A stretch of 40,991 nt of DNA from a virus (IMGVR_UViG_3300025400_000036:1-40991); one strand, 5' to 3'; positions 8,873-15,886 are shown, numbered from the stretch's first letter. Translations and numbers: made by a program. The notes: generated by a model from the sequence alone, not told the origin.

Positions 8873-9166
8873 ATGGACTACTCATCTTTGCTCTCCGACG
8901 ACCAGAAGCGTGAACTTCTTACCCAGCGCATCCAGCAGTTTGCTGCTGAGGCGTATCAGCACAGCCTGAACTTGCAGGTGGCACAGGCGAATAGCGACAC
9001 GCAAGCCGAAACCATTGCCCAGAACGCAATCAGCACGTTGGACAACGCCCTACAGGTTCACATTGACGCTCTGAACGCTCTTGCGCCAGCGGTTTCCACC
9101 ACACCGCCCATTGACCCAACTGCAAGCGCAAATCCTGAATCTGCGCCGATTACACCAGCCCAGTAA
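8873..9166 (+). CDS. Small helical protein, unknown function
   Basis: A 97-residue protein. I prefer the ATG at 8873 (7 nt after an extended -10) to the GTG at 8864, which would lie inside that promoter. Residues about 5-65 are predicted helical from composition (DDQKRELLTQRIQQFAAEAY, then an AETIAQNAISTLDNAL segment), with spaced hydrophobics that could form a coiled coil. The last 30 residues are Pro/Thr/Ala-rich and disordered-looking. There are no Cys, no membrane segment and no known motif. It sits between the glycine-rich tip gene and a structural gene, so it may be a virion component or an assembly helper for fibres. That is inference from position only. Confidence 0.6.
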   Translation: MDYSSLLSDDQKRELLTQRIQQFAAEAYQHSLNLQVAQANSDTQAETIAQNAISTLDNALQVHIDALNALAPAVSTTPPIDPTASANPESAPITPAQ

Positions 9167-9179
9167 ATTAGAAATCCTT

Positions 9180-9188
9180 TGGTAAAGT
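9180..9188 (+). promoter_or_regulatory. Extended -10 promoter for the 9224 gene
   Basis: TGGTAAAGT is a TGN-extended -10 element. The predicted start near 9195 gives a leader of about 30 nt that carries AGGAG (9212-9216) before the GTG at 9224. It has the same TGNTANAGT form as the elements at 1068 and 8857. Confidence 0.45.
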
Positions 9189-9223
9189 GTTGCCATAAGG
9201 CACACTATCCATAGGAGTTGTAA

Positions 9224-9949
9224 GTGGCACAGGTATTTCTCAACTCTGGCTTGACCGTCATGCTCAACCAGATTATTACAGCAACACCATCTACCTACTC
9301 GCAACTCTACGTTGGTCTTTACACGGGTCTGTCGGGAACGACAGTTCCGTCGGCTACCGCCACTGTAGGTAGTGGAATCACGGAAGTCACGGGTGCTGGC
9401 TATGCCCGTCAGGCTGTCACGTTTGCCACGCCCGTAACTGCTGCATCGGGTCTTTCCACCTCAACCACGACTTCAACCGGCAACACGGCTGGCAACTCAT
9501 ACATCACTACGAACGGAACCTACACGGGAACCATTACCACTTACGCTGGTCTGAAAGCCGGTATGGTGATTACGCTCGGAACGGGTGGCACATTGGAAAG
9601 CCACATCATTACGGGTCTGCCCGGTTCTAACCAAATCGTTATCAGCGGAACCCTGACGAACACGCAGAACTCTGCCAACATCAGCATTGGCGACAACTTG
9701 CCACCGACCTCTGACACCTATTACGGTGGTCAGAACTTTCTCGGAACTGGTATCAAGACGACACCAACCGCAGCATCAACGTTCGGCCCAGCACTCGGAA
9801 CTTGGACTGCCGCTAACGGCTACTTCATCATTACCGCCTCGTCTGGTGGAACTGCGCTCTACGCCGCTAACTTTGCCGACGCTTCATCGCCAGTTCTTGC
9901 TGCGAACGACACGCTTGCCTTCACGCCTACTTGGCTTATGAGCAACTAG
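9224..9949 (+). CDS. Virion structural protein, beta-rich
   Basis: A 241-residue protein starting at GTG 9224 with AGGAG well placed upstream. The N-terminus has SQLYVGLYTGLSG, then ITEVTGAGYARQAVTF. The C-terminus has FGPALGTWTAANGYFI, then SSGGTALYAANF and NDTLAFTP. This bipartite pattern (LYVGLYT..., TE..G.GYARQ..., then a strand set ending in a GD/ND-T-L-F turn) is one I know from small phage virion proteins of uncertain role. Between the two halves (residues about 85-160) lies an inserted beta module rich in Thr and Gly (AGMVITLGTGGTLESHIITG). It lies in the appendage cluster and is probably incorporated in virions. I cannot name a function. Confidence 0.55.
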   Translation: MAQVFLNSGLTVMLNQIITATPSTYSQLYVGLYTGLSGTTVPSATATVGSGITEVTGAGYARQAVTFATPVTAASGLSTSTTTSTGNTAGNSYITTNGTYTGTITTYAGLKAGMVITLGTGGTLESHIITGLPGSNQIVISGTLTNTQNSANISIGDNLPPTSDTYYGGQNFLGTGIKTTPTAASTFGPALGTWTAANGYFIITASSGGTALYAANFADASSPVLAANDTLAFTPTWLMSN

Positions 9950-9968
9950 TAGAGGCTGGTGATGGGCT

Positions 9969-11150
9969 ATGCCCACGACAGTTTCTAATGCCAACATAAC
10001 CTTTGCGTTCTATAACGGTGGTGGAAACACGCCGTTTATTGGGCTTTACAAGGGCGGTCGGACTGGCAATGCCTACGTCACCATCGGTTCGGTGGTCGGC
10101 ATCCCCGTCACCGACGGAACAAAGTCAATCCCGTATGTCCGGTTTGGCTCTACGCCAGAAATCCAAATCACCACGCTGTCAAAGACTTTGGCACACACAA
10201 ATGCTGCATCCTTCTGGGAAGTTTCCACCACATCAGGGGTTGTTTCCAATACGCACAATGTCAATGGCTCTACGTCAGAGGCAAGCGTCACCACTGGCAA
10301 CAAGTTCACGGCATACATAGAAAACTCGTCTGCTGTTCAGGGTGCGGTCGCCGTCGGCTCAAAGGTTTTCCAATACCTCTCTAACTCGTCTGTCGCCCAA
10401 GTTTTCACTACGGTGGGAACGAATACAACCGAACTGGTTGTTGCCGTCTATGGTTCGGCGGTTCAGTTATTCAGTTTCACCAGCACTAAGGTTCGTTCGG
10501 CATTAAGGGCAGGAAGCACAACTGGGGCTGAAGTGAGTGACGGGGTGAAAACCCTTACGCACACTGTTGTTGGCGACGCTACAGAGGTTTCCACCACCGA
10601 CGGGACAACCATTAGGTCGCACAACGTATCTGGCTCTACGCCCCAAAGTCAAGTCACCACAGGCACAAAGTTTTCTGCCCGTGCCAATTTTGCAGCATCT
10701 GTCGCCGTTTCTGGGGCTACGGGGGCATTTCTACGCTCACTAACTCGCAACGGGTCGTCAGTTCAGGTGGAAACGCAAGGAAACGGCAAATTACTTACCC
10801 ACAATGTCGCTGGCTCTACGACACAGGCGCAAGTTTCCACCTCGAAGCGTGTATCTACACGTTTGCGAGCATCGTCAAACGCCCTACTCAACACTTTCAC
10901 CTCACTAAAGCAGGTAGCCAGTAAGCGATACGGGTCGTCTGTAGATTTCCAAATGCAGACTGGTTTTGCGCTTGTTTCTCAACTGTTTGTTTCAGCACCC
11001 GTTATCTTTCAGGAATACCTGACTTTTGAGCAACTAAACGACGCTCCTATCACGACAAACCGAGAACAAGCAGTAGCATCATTCACAGACTCGGTGGTTA
11101 GTGAAATAATCCAAGACGCACCAGTTATTACGTTTGAGGAGCGAAACTAA
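9969..11150 (+). CDS. Repeat-containing virion-associated protein, unknown function
   Basis: A 393-residue protein, Ser/Thr/Val-rich. After a short N-terminal part (AFYNGGGNTPFIGLYKGG) the body is built of degenerate repeats: a HNVxGSTxxxxVTTGxKF unit occurs at residues about 96, 218 and 278, and a weaker HTVVGDATEVSTTDGTTI unit lies near 198. Intervening segments repeat an S-V-Q-(V/L) strand. The last 70 residues differ and hold alternating acidic/hydrophobic segments (FQEYLTFEQLNDAPI, FTDSVVSEIIQDAPVITF). No enzyme motif is visible. It fits a beta-solenoid-like or stalk protein in the virion appendage cluster, but this is inference. The stop overlaps the next start (TAATG). Confidence 0.6.
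   Translation: MPTTVSNANITFAFYNGGGNTPFIGLYKGGRTGNAYVTIGSVVGIPVTDGTKSIPYVRFGSTPEIQITTLSKTLAHTNAASFWEVSTTSGVVSNTHNVNGSTSEASVTTGNKFTAYIENSSAVQGAVAVGSKVFQYLSNSSVAQVFTTVGTNTTELVVAVYGSAVQLFSFTSTKVRSALRAGSTTGAEVSDGVKTLTHTVVGDATEVSTTDGTTIRSHNVSGSTPQSQVTTGTKFSARANFAASVAVSGATGAFLRSLTRNGSSVQVETQGNGKLLTHNVAGSTTQAQVSTSKRVSTRLRASSNALLNTFTSLKQVASKRYGSSVDFQMQTGFALVSQLFVSAPVIFQEYLTFEQLNDAPITTNREQAVASFTDSVVSEIIQDAPVITFEERN
10254..10850 (+). repeat. Degenerate coding repeats within the 9969 gene
   Basis: Three DNA copies begin near 10254, 10620 and 10800. Each starts CACAA(T/C)GT and keeps GGCTCTACG at the same offset, followed by a CAA/GCAAG-type stretch and TCACCAC or TTTCCAC. Spacing is 366 and 180 bp. Similarity at the nucleotide level as well as the protein level suggests fairly recent duplication or gene conversion. 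Confidence 0.5.
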
Positions 11151-11491
11151 TGGCAGACACACTTACTTACCCAACACCAGCAGCAAACCTGCCACAGGCC
11201 TCGTTTCTCTGGCTTGACGCAAGCGGAACGCCATTGGATTTCAGCACGGGTTGGACGTTCCAAATGAAGATTGGTCGCCCTCCAAACCCTGCGCAAGTCA
11301 TTATTTCATCAGGGATTATTGGTCTTACCAGCACCAACGGTTCGGCAAACATGGTTGTTCAGTGGGCTGACGGCGCACTCTCGACACTCACACCGGGTCG
11401 TTGGTATTTCCAAATCACCGCAACACAAACGTCAAACGGCGCACAGCGTATTTTGACTGGCTCAATCGTATTCAACTTCGCCCAAATGTAA
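11150..11491 (+). CDS. Small beta-sandwich structural protein
   Basis: A 113-residue protein whose ATG overlaps the stop of the upstream gene. It has SFLWLDASGTPLDFSTGWTF, a WADGALSTLTPGRWYFQITA strand pair and a final RILTGSIVFNF strand. The order (polar N-terminus, a W-T-F-x-M-K-I strand, then L-x-P-G-x-W-Y-x-x-x-I-T-A) resembles small Ig-like phage domains such as the N-terminal domain of baseplate upper proteins (BppU-like); the match is only by pattern. It is the last gene before the neck cluster, so it may be an attachment or decoration domain for the preceding fibre proteins. Confidence 0.55.
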   Translation: MADTLTYPTPAANLPQASFLWLDASGTPLDFSTGWTFQMKIGRPPNPAQVIISSGIIGLTSTNGSANMVVQWADGALSTLTPGRWYFQITATQTSNGAQRILTGSIVFNFAQM

Positions 11492-11501
11492 GGATAGTGA
11501 A

Positions 11502-12020
11502 ATGACTTGGACATACTCCGCAGACCCAACTTCGTCGCAAAAGGACGCTATTCGTTGGCTTGTTGGTGATACCAACCCCGATACGCCACTTGTTCAGGAC
11601 GAGGAAATCGCCTTCAACCTGATGGAAATGAACTACGAGATTTACCGTGCGGCAGCGAACACCGCACAGAACATTGCCTCTACGTTCACAGGTTTGTCTC
11701 AAAGCACCTCTAAGAGCGTCGGAGGGCTTTCTCTGTCGCAGTCCTATGGTGACCGTGCGCAACGCTACGAACGTCTGGCTAAAGACCTTCTGGCTCGTAG
11801 TCGCCGTGTGAACCCACCGATGGTGAACGCCGCTCCACAGGCTCTTGGCGCAGAATTCAAGGTTGGCGGTTCGTTTGACCCCTACTACGCCGAAACGAAC
11901 TACTGGCCTACAAACTCTACTCTTGGTGTTACCAGCACCTACGGCACGGGATACAACCCCAGTGGCGACGGTAGTGGTGGTGACGGTCAAGGCGATGCGT
12001 TCAACGGTGAGAACCCGTAA
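11502..12020 (+). CDS. Head-tail connector (adaptor) protein
   Basis: A 172-residue protein. The N-terminus, with DPTSSQKDAIRWLVGDTNP followed by PLVQDEEIAFNLMEMN and an AAANTAQNIASTFTGL helix, is the pattern of siphophage head-tail adaptors (HK97 gp6-like). These form a ring under the portal. A second helix (YGDRAQRYERLAKDLLARSR) is also typical. The last 60 residues are Gly/Asn/Ser-rich and probably flexible. The ATG at 11502 is embedded in a TAGTGAAATG sequence, so the motif overlaps the start codon. Neck genes in the usual order follow immediately, which strengthens the call. Confidence 0.8.
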   Translation: MTWTYSADPTSSQKDAIRWLVGDTNPDTPLVQDEEIAFNLMEMNYEIYRAAANTAQNIASTFTGLSQSTSKSVGGLSLSQSYGDRAQRYERLAKDLLARSRRVNPPMVNAAPQALGAEFKVGGSFDPYYAETNYWPTNSTLGVTSTYGTGYNPSGDGSGGDGQGDAFNGENP

Positions 12021-12427
12021 TGGCAGTTGACCCACTTCTGCTGGAAATGATGACCCAGACGATTCTGGTTCAGAACCCCCCAACCTACGCCGTTCCTACG
12101 CCGTCAGCACCTTTGGACATTTATGGTCGTCACGCACAACCTCTGCCCAGCGGTTCCACCAACACCAGTGAGCAAGCGTGGACAACGGCAAAGTCATACG
12201 CCTGCCGTATTGAGTTCCAAACAATGATATTCAAGGACAGCGAGGGGCGTGAGCGCAAGTCGTCTGGTCGTGCCTACCTGACGAGTTTCTTTCCCGAAAT
12301 CAGCACGGAAAGCCTTGTCTGTATCCCCAGCCAAACGCAACCTGCCCTGCGATACCCCGTAATCGCTTACATAGACAACAACTACGACGAAAACGGGCCT
12401 TATTCCACGACTATCCACTTCGCATAG
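12020..12427 (+). CDS. Head-tail stopper (head closure) protein
   Basis: A 135-residue protein with a TAATG overlap to the connector gene. It is beta-rich with a central KSYACRIEFQTMIFKDSEGR strand and a YLTSFFPEISTESLVCIPS segment, ending YDENGPYSTTIHFA. Short beta-barrel proteins with this layout between connector and tail-terminator genes are head closure proteins (SPP1 gp16-like or HK97 gp8-like), which seal the filled head. The call rests mostly on gene order and partly on sequence pattern. Confidence 0.7.
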   Translation: MAVDPLLLEMMTQTILVQNPPTYAVPTPSAPLDIYGRHAQPLPSGSTNTSEQAWTTAKSYACRIEFQTMIFKDSEGRERKSSGRAYLTSFFPEISTESLVCIPSQTQPALRYPVIAYIDNNYDENGPYSTTIHFA

Positions 12428-12440
12428 GGAATAGTGAAAA

Positions 12441-12893
12441 GTGGCTACGTTCAAGGTTTTGTTTGACGCTTCTAGCCTGCCAAGCAAGGCAAAGGTAGAA
12501 CACATATTCAAGACGGCTATGGTCAATGCCCAGAACACCGTAATGAAAAGGGTTTTTGACGAAAGCCAGCAACTTGTTCCCGTCGACACTGGTGCGTTGA
12601 AAGCGTCTGGCACATTGGAACTGGCTAATGAGTTCTTTCTAGAGGCGACGGTGGAATACGGCGCAAACATTGACCCAACCATTGACTACGCCGTTGTCGT
12701 CCATGAGGATTTGGAATTCAGCCACGCAGCGCCTACGCAAGCAAAGTATTTGGAAGTTCCCTTCACTCGCCATCAAGACGAAATCAGAGAGGAAGTGCTG
12801 AAAAACTTGCGTGAGGAATGGGCGAGGTCGGGAATTGGCGCATCGTTCAACGCCGGAACCTTCTCAGAGGATTTGAAGTCATTTGGGCTGTAG
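12441..12893 (+). CDS. HK97 gp10-like neck/tail protein
   Basis: A 150-residue protein starting at GTG 12441. It contains QQLVPVDTGALKASGT and, further on, DYAVVVHEDLEF, then an AAPTQAKYLEVPF segment and a C-terminal helix. The V-P-V-D-T-G-x-L-x-x-S signature, with Y-A-x-x-V-H and a K-Y-L-E motif, is diagnostic of the HK97-gp10-like family. These proteins act at the head-tail joint or tail top in siphophages. A TAGTGAAAA motif (12432-12440) ends directly at the start codon. No Shine-Dalgarno sequence stands out there; GGGAA at 12427-12431 might serve. Confidence 0.8.
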   Translation: MATFKVLFDASSLPSKAKVEHIFKTAMVNAQNTVMKRVFDESQQLVPVDTGALKASGTLELANEFFLEATVEYGANIDPTIDYAVVVHEDLEFSHAAPTQAKYLEVPFTRHQDEIREEVLKNLREEWARSGIGASFNAGTFSEDLKSFGL

Positions 12894-12902
12894 TATTTCA
12901 CT

Positions 12903-13355
12903 ATGGCTCTCTTAGACGACATTGCAACTTTTCTGGTGGCTAAGGTCACTGCCTCTGCCTATGGCACGTCACAGGGGCTTGTGGCAGGTGTAAATCTGTT
13001 TATCGGGCGTATGCCAGCCGAAGCACCAGATGCCGCTGTAGTCGTTCAGCAGTATGAGGGCAAGGGTTCTGACTTCACTATGGGCAACGGAATCACCGCC
13101 CTTGACTATCCACGAGCGCAAGTTACCGTGCGTGGCTTGCGAGAGGACTATCCGGGTGCGTATGCGTGGGCGAACACCATCCGTGACGTTCTAGGTGGCT
13201 GGGTGGTTCCCGACCCCGTGTATTTCCCTTACGTTGTGCGTATTCAGCCCATTGGTATCCCAAACCCGATTGGATACGACGACGTTGAGCGACCACGCTT
13301 CACCATCAATTTACAATTCACGACGAACAACAACAACGGGTTGCCGACGACATGA
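12903..13355 (+). CDS. Tail terminator (tail completion) protein
   Basis: A 150-residue protein. It opens with a helix, ALLDDIATFLVAKV, then NLFIGRMPAEAPDAAVVVQQ, YPRAQVTVRGLREDYPGAYA, an AWANTIRDVLGG helix and a final FTINLQFTTN strand. This is the layout of the phage tail-terminator family typified by the minor capsid protein family found next to gp10-like genes. Such proteins cap the tail tube at its head-proximal end. The ATG at 12903 overlaps the last base of an inverted TAGTGAAAT copy (12895-12903), and there is no clear Shine-Dalgarno sequence. Confidence 0.75.
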   Translation: MALLDDIATFLVAKVTASAYGTSQGLVAGVNLFIGRMPAEAPDAAVVVQQYEGKGSDFTMGNGITALDYPRAQVTVRGLREDYPGAYAWANTIRDVLGGWVVPDPVYFPYVVRIQPIGIPNPIGYDDVERPRFTINLQFTTNNNNGLPTT

Positions 13356-13597
13356 CCGTAGAGCGTGAGGTGATTATCAAAACCTTACGGGCGGCTCGCA
13401 AGGCTAATGAGGCGGCCGTGTTCGCTCTTGGGGCTGTGGAGAAAATGCTCTTAGAGCCAGAGGCAACGCCACTCGCAGACGATGCTGAACCGGCAGAGGA
13501 AACGCCAAAGACGTGCGACCACGCTGATGCCATACCAGTTCAGACAACCGACGGTTCGTATTTGGTATGCCACTGTGGTGAACAAATAAAGTCATAA
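13352..13597 (+). CDS. Small protein with a zinc-ribbon-like C-terminus
   Basis: An 81-residue protein whose ATG overlaps the tail-terminator stop (ATGA), so it is coupled to it. An N-terminal helix (REVIIKTLRAARKANEAAVF) is followed by a Pro/Glu-rich acidic linker. The C-terminal segment has C-D-H followed 19 residues later by C-H-C, a plausible CxH...CxC metal-binding ribbon. The family is unknown to me. Being coupled to structural genes, it may regulate expression or be a minor virion part; neither is shown. Confidence 0.6.
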   Translation: MTVEREVIIKTLRAARKANEAAVFALGAVEKMLLEPEATPLADDAEPAEETPKTCDHADAIPVQTTDGSYLVCHCGEQIKS

Positions 13598-13598
13598 C

Positions 13599-13627
13599 TT
13601 GACTTTGCTAGTGCCAGTCTGTATAAT
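13599..13627 (+). promoter_or_regulatory. Near-consensus sigma70 promoter
   Basis: TTGACT at 13599-13604, a 17-bp spacer and TATAAT at 13622-13627. This is the best match to the consensus in the window. The start near 13634 gives a leader of about 49 nt with AGGAG at 13673-13677 before the ATG at 13683. A strong host-type promoter in the middle of late structural genes suggests the two genes behind it are expressed on their own, possibly early or from a prophage. Confidence 0.8.
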
Positions 13628-13682
13628 GAGTAGGCGCAGTTATGACTGTGTTTTTTGCAATTGACACCTGATAGGAGTGATT

Positions 13683-14012
13683 ATGAATAAGCGCAAAGGC
13701 CTCATCTACCACACTGGTCGCTTCCACGCCGCTTGCAGGGCTTGTGAGCAACAACTAAGCCCACAAAACTCTTGGTTTGAGAATATGAACGTTGCACGGG
13801 CGTGGCTTGACACAGAAGAAGGCAACAAGACGTTTGCCGACCACGTTTGCGACCCAGAGTTTGCCGAAATCGTTGAAGCCAAAATGGCTCGCAATAGGGA
13901 AAACTTTGCTAGGAACAAGGCCGCCGACGAGGCTAAGCGGGCGAAACGCCGTGCTACTATCAGCGACACCCCCGCTCCACCTGCTCTCACTCGTATGCTG
14001 GGGGGGTTCTAG
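13683..14012 (+). CDS. Small basic protein behind its own promoter
   Basis: A 109-residue protein. I chose the ATG at 13683 because AGGAG lies 5 nt upstream; a GTG at 13677 overlaps that ribosome site. It has an N-terminal HAACRACEQQLS segment with a C-x-x-C pair, one further Cys at about residue 56, and a strongly charged helix (RENFARNKAADEAKRAKRR), then a Pro-rich end. The C-x-x-C pair with nearby His residues might bind zinc. There is no homologue I recognise. Its own strong promoter and lack of structural features suggest an accessory (moron-like) gene. Confidence 0.6.
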   Translation: MNKRKGLIYHTGRFHAACRACEQQLSPQNSWFENMNVARAWLDTEEGNKTFADHVCDPEFAEIVEAKMARNRENFARNKAADEAKRAKRRATISDTPAPPALTRMLGGF

Positions 14013-14014
14013 TT

Positions 14015-14278
14015 ATGGCAAATAAAAAGGAAATCACCCCTCGCTACGTTCCCACCTACGAGGTGGCGACCGAGTGGAACGAAATCAACGCTGGCGACCT
14101 TGTAAAGATTTCCGGTGAGCGTGGCGAGTTCACGTTCATCAAGGTTCACCTCCGCAACAACGAGGTCACTGACGTAATCGTTCACGGCGGAACGACAGGG
14201 AACACCACTATCCGTGCGTTCTATCCCCACCGAGTATCCGCTATCAAAAAGCGCAAAAAGCGTCAAAGCGAAGAATAA
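14015..14278 (+). CDS. Small basic beta-rich protein, unknown function
   Basis: An 87-residue protein 2 bp downstream of the preceding gene and presumably co-transcribed with it. It contains NEINAGDLVKISGERGEFTF followed by VHLRNNEVTDVIVHGG and an IRAFYPHRVSAIKKRKKR tail. The D-L-V-K-I-x-G-E-R-G-x-F-x-F strand-turn-strand looks like an SH3-like or KOW-like small barrel, and the very basic C-terminus could bind nucleic acid. This is inference from pattern. It might be an accessory protein acting on host or phage nucleic acid. Confidence 0.6.
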   Translation: MANKKEITPRYVPTYEVATEWNEINAGDLVKISGERGEFTFIKVHLRNNEVTDVIVHGGTTGNTTIRAFYPHRVSAIKKRKKRQSEE

Positions 14279-14411
14279 ACAGCACCCCTAGAGCCTCATA
14301 CAGCCTCTCTAATGGGTCTGCCTATACCTTCCCCTACCCGATTAGCAAACTAAAAATCCAATTATGGGTGGTAGTCTCTACCCCGTAGGGTCACTAGTCG
14401 CTAAGGGCGTT
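14279..14411. other. Non-coding gap with small hairpins
   Basis: About 130 bp lacks a convincing gene. It holds two small inverted repeats: GGTAG-TCT-CTACC just after 14367, then ACCC-CGTA-GGGT overlapping its end. There is no clear T-tract, so it is not an obvious terminator. An in-frame ATG at 14364 could extend the next gene by 16 residues, but coding character there is weak and it would span the hairpins. A TAGTGAAA copy is absent here. Confidence 0.4.
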
Positions 14412-14681
14412 ATGGCAAAATCAACACCGTCATACCAAGTTTCAGGCAATTCACCGTTATGGTATAACGGCAAGGTTGCCAACGTTGGTGATGTCGTCAA
14501 TGATATTCCCGGCGAAAGCATCTCGTGGTTGCTCGCAGACGGATTCATTATCCCCGTCGCACAGCCCGTCACGCCTGACGTTGCCCCAGAGCCTAGCGAC
14601 GCACCTGTCGCTGACCCCTCAACCGACCAAACACCTACGGAAAGCGCACCCGTTGAGCCAAGCGCAGAGGCTGGTAACTAA
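14412..14681 (+). CDS. Small protein with compact N-terminus and acidic Pro/Thr tail
   Basis: An 89-residue protein from the ATG at 14412 (AAGGG upstream); 14364 is an alternative start. The N-terminal half has SGNSPLWYNGKVANVGDVVN followed by ISWLLADGFIIPV. The C-terminal half is a disordered-looking acidic Pro/Ser/Thr tail. The layout, a short domain with a Y-x-G...G-D/E-I/V turn and a final x-W-L-L/L-I-x-x-G-x-I helix, recalls the product at 1084-1365. Its stop overlaps the tail-tube start, so it is coupled to tail genes. No family is recognised. Confidence 0.6.
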   Translation: MAKSTPSYQVSGNSPLWYNGKVANVGDVVNDIPGESISWLLADGFIIPVAQPVTPDVAPEPSDAPVADPSTDQTPTESAPVEPSAEAGN

Positions 14682-15886
14682 TGCCTAATTTCGTTCACGG
14701 TAAGAATGTACGAGTAGCGTTCATCAACAACTCGGCAAGCGCAACCGTTGTAAATGGTTATGGGCCTCTGGCTATTACGGCAGTAGCGACCTCATCACCT
14801 TCGGCTGGATACACCACTTATACGACCGTTGCGCCACACGGCTTGTATGTCGGTGGAACCGTCACCGTCATCAATATGTTGCCGACCGCTTACAACGCCT
14901 CTGGTGCGACCATTACTGGCGTTGCATCGCCCACCAGTTTCACCATTGCCAACTCTGCCACTGCCGCTATCACGCAGTTGGGTGGCGTTTCGGGTCTGGT
15001 TGGCTACACGGGCTACAACCCTTTTGTCGCAAACCAATATGTGACCGTTGCTGGAAACACCAACTCATCGCTCAACCTGACGGGAACCGTCGCTGGCGCA
15101 AACAACATTGGCTTTTCACTAAGCACAACCGCCACTGTCGCAACGGGAACCGCCGCTACCGGAACTGGTGGAACCGGAACCAGTGTTGCCACTGGCTACG
15201 ACCTCTCGCAGTTCTTTAACGACGCTGGGCTTAGTTTCACGGCGGAAGCCACTGAATCAACCACTTTCCAAACTGGCGGCGTAAAGTCATACATCAAGGG
15301 TCTAAAAGACGGCACAATCACCTTGTCTGGCTACTACGACGGAACGCAACAGGGCGTTGACGCAATTATGACTGAGGCGATTAACAACAACGGCGACGAC
15401 GCAGTTATTGTTTTCCCTTTCGGTGGAAACACTGACAATGAGCGTTGCTGGCTGTCGCAGGGTATTGAGACTAAGTATGAACTGAAGTCGCCTGTTGCTG
15501 GCATTGTGACCATCGATACTGAAATCCAAGCGGACGGTGGCGTTGCTTACGGAACCGGCAAGTCTTTCAGCATTACGGGAACGGGTGCTTCTGCCTCAAC
15601 TGTCGCTCTCAACAACCAGCAGGCTTCTAACAATGGTGGCTTGCTGTTGGTTGCGGTCACCGCTTTGTCCGCAGGGGCAACGTTGAGCCTATATTTCCAG
15701 TCGTCGTCAGACGGCGTAACTTGGACTAGCGGCGCAAGCAGCCAGACCCCAATTGGAAACACGATTTCGGCTGTTGGTGCTGAAATCTACCCGATTTCGG
15801 GAAGCATTTACCAATACACACGTCTTTACTGGACACTCAATAGCGGTGCTTCAGCAACTATTTTCTACGGGTTCGCCCGTTATTAG
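14681..15886 (+). CDS. Major tail (tube) protein, enlarged paralogue
   Basis: A 401-residue protein. It begins MPNFVHGKNVRVAF, and its core (residues about 180-290) has a LSQFFNDAGLSFTAEATEST, TFQTGGVKSYIKGLKDGTIT and TKYELKSPVAGIVTIDTEIQ pattern, typical of siphophage tail-tube proteins of this kind. Between the N-terminal strand and the core, residues about 28-100 form an inserted beta module (THGLYVGGTVTVINM-type, ending FTIANSATA) of the same kind as those repeated in the giant tail proteins. The last 110 residues (from SITGTGASAS) form another beta domain with LYFQSSSDGVTWTSG, which may be carbohydrate-binding or decorative. Those extra parts would project from the tube. Overlap with the previous gene (TAATG) suggests coupling. 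Confidence 0.8.
   Translation: MPNFVHGKNVRVAFINNSASATVVNGYGPLAITAVATSSPSAGYTTYTTVAPHGLYVGGTVTVINMLPTAYNASGATITGVASPTSFTIANSATAAITQLGGVSGLVGYTGYNPFVANQYVTVAGNTNSSLNLTGTVAGANNIGFSLSTTATVATGTAATGTGGTGTSVATGYDLSQFFNDAGLSFTAEATESTTFQTGGVKSYIKGLKDGTITLSGYYDGTQQGVDAIMTEAINNNGDDAVIVFPFGGNTDNERCWLSQGIETKYELKSPVAGIVTIDTEIQADGGVAYGTGKSFSITGTGASASTVALNNQQASNNGGLLLVAVTALSAGATLSLYFQSSSDGVTWTSGASSQTPIGNTISAVGAEIYPISGSIYQYTRLYWTLNSGASATIFYGFARY

Noticed and set aside
11472-12083. 203-residue minus-strand frame opposite the connector gene
   Set aside because: The plus-strand connector and stopper genes are clearly recognised and fully explain the region.
14279-14411. tRNA gene or riboswitch in the gap before 14412
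   Set aside because: Only two short hairpins were found; no acceptor stem, T-loop sequence or CCA end and no known riboswitch core could be seen.
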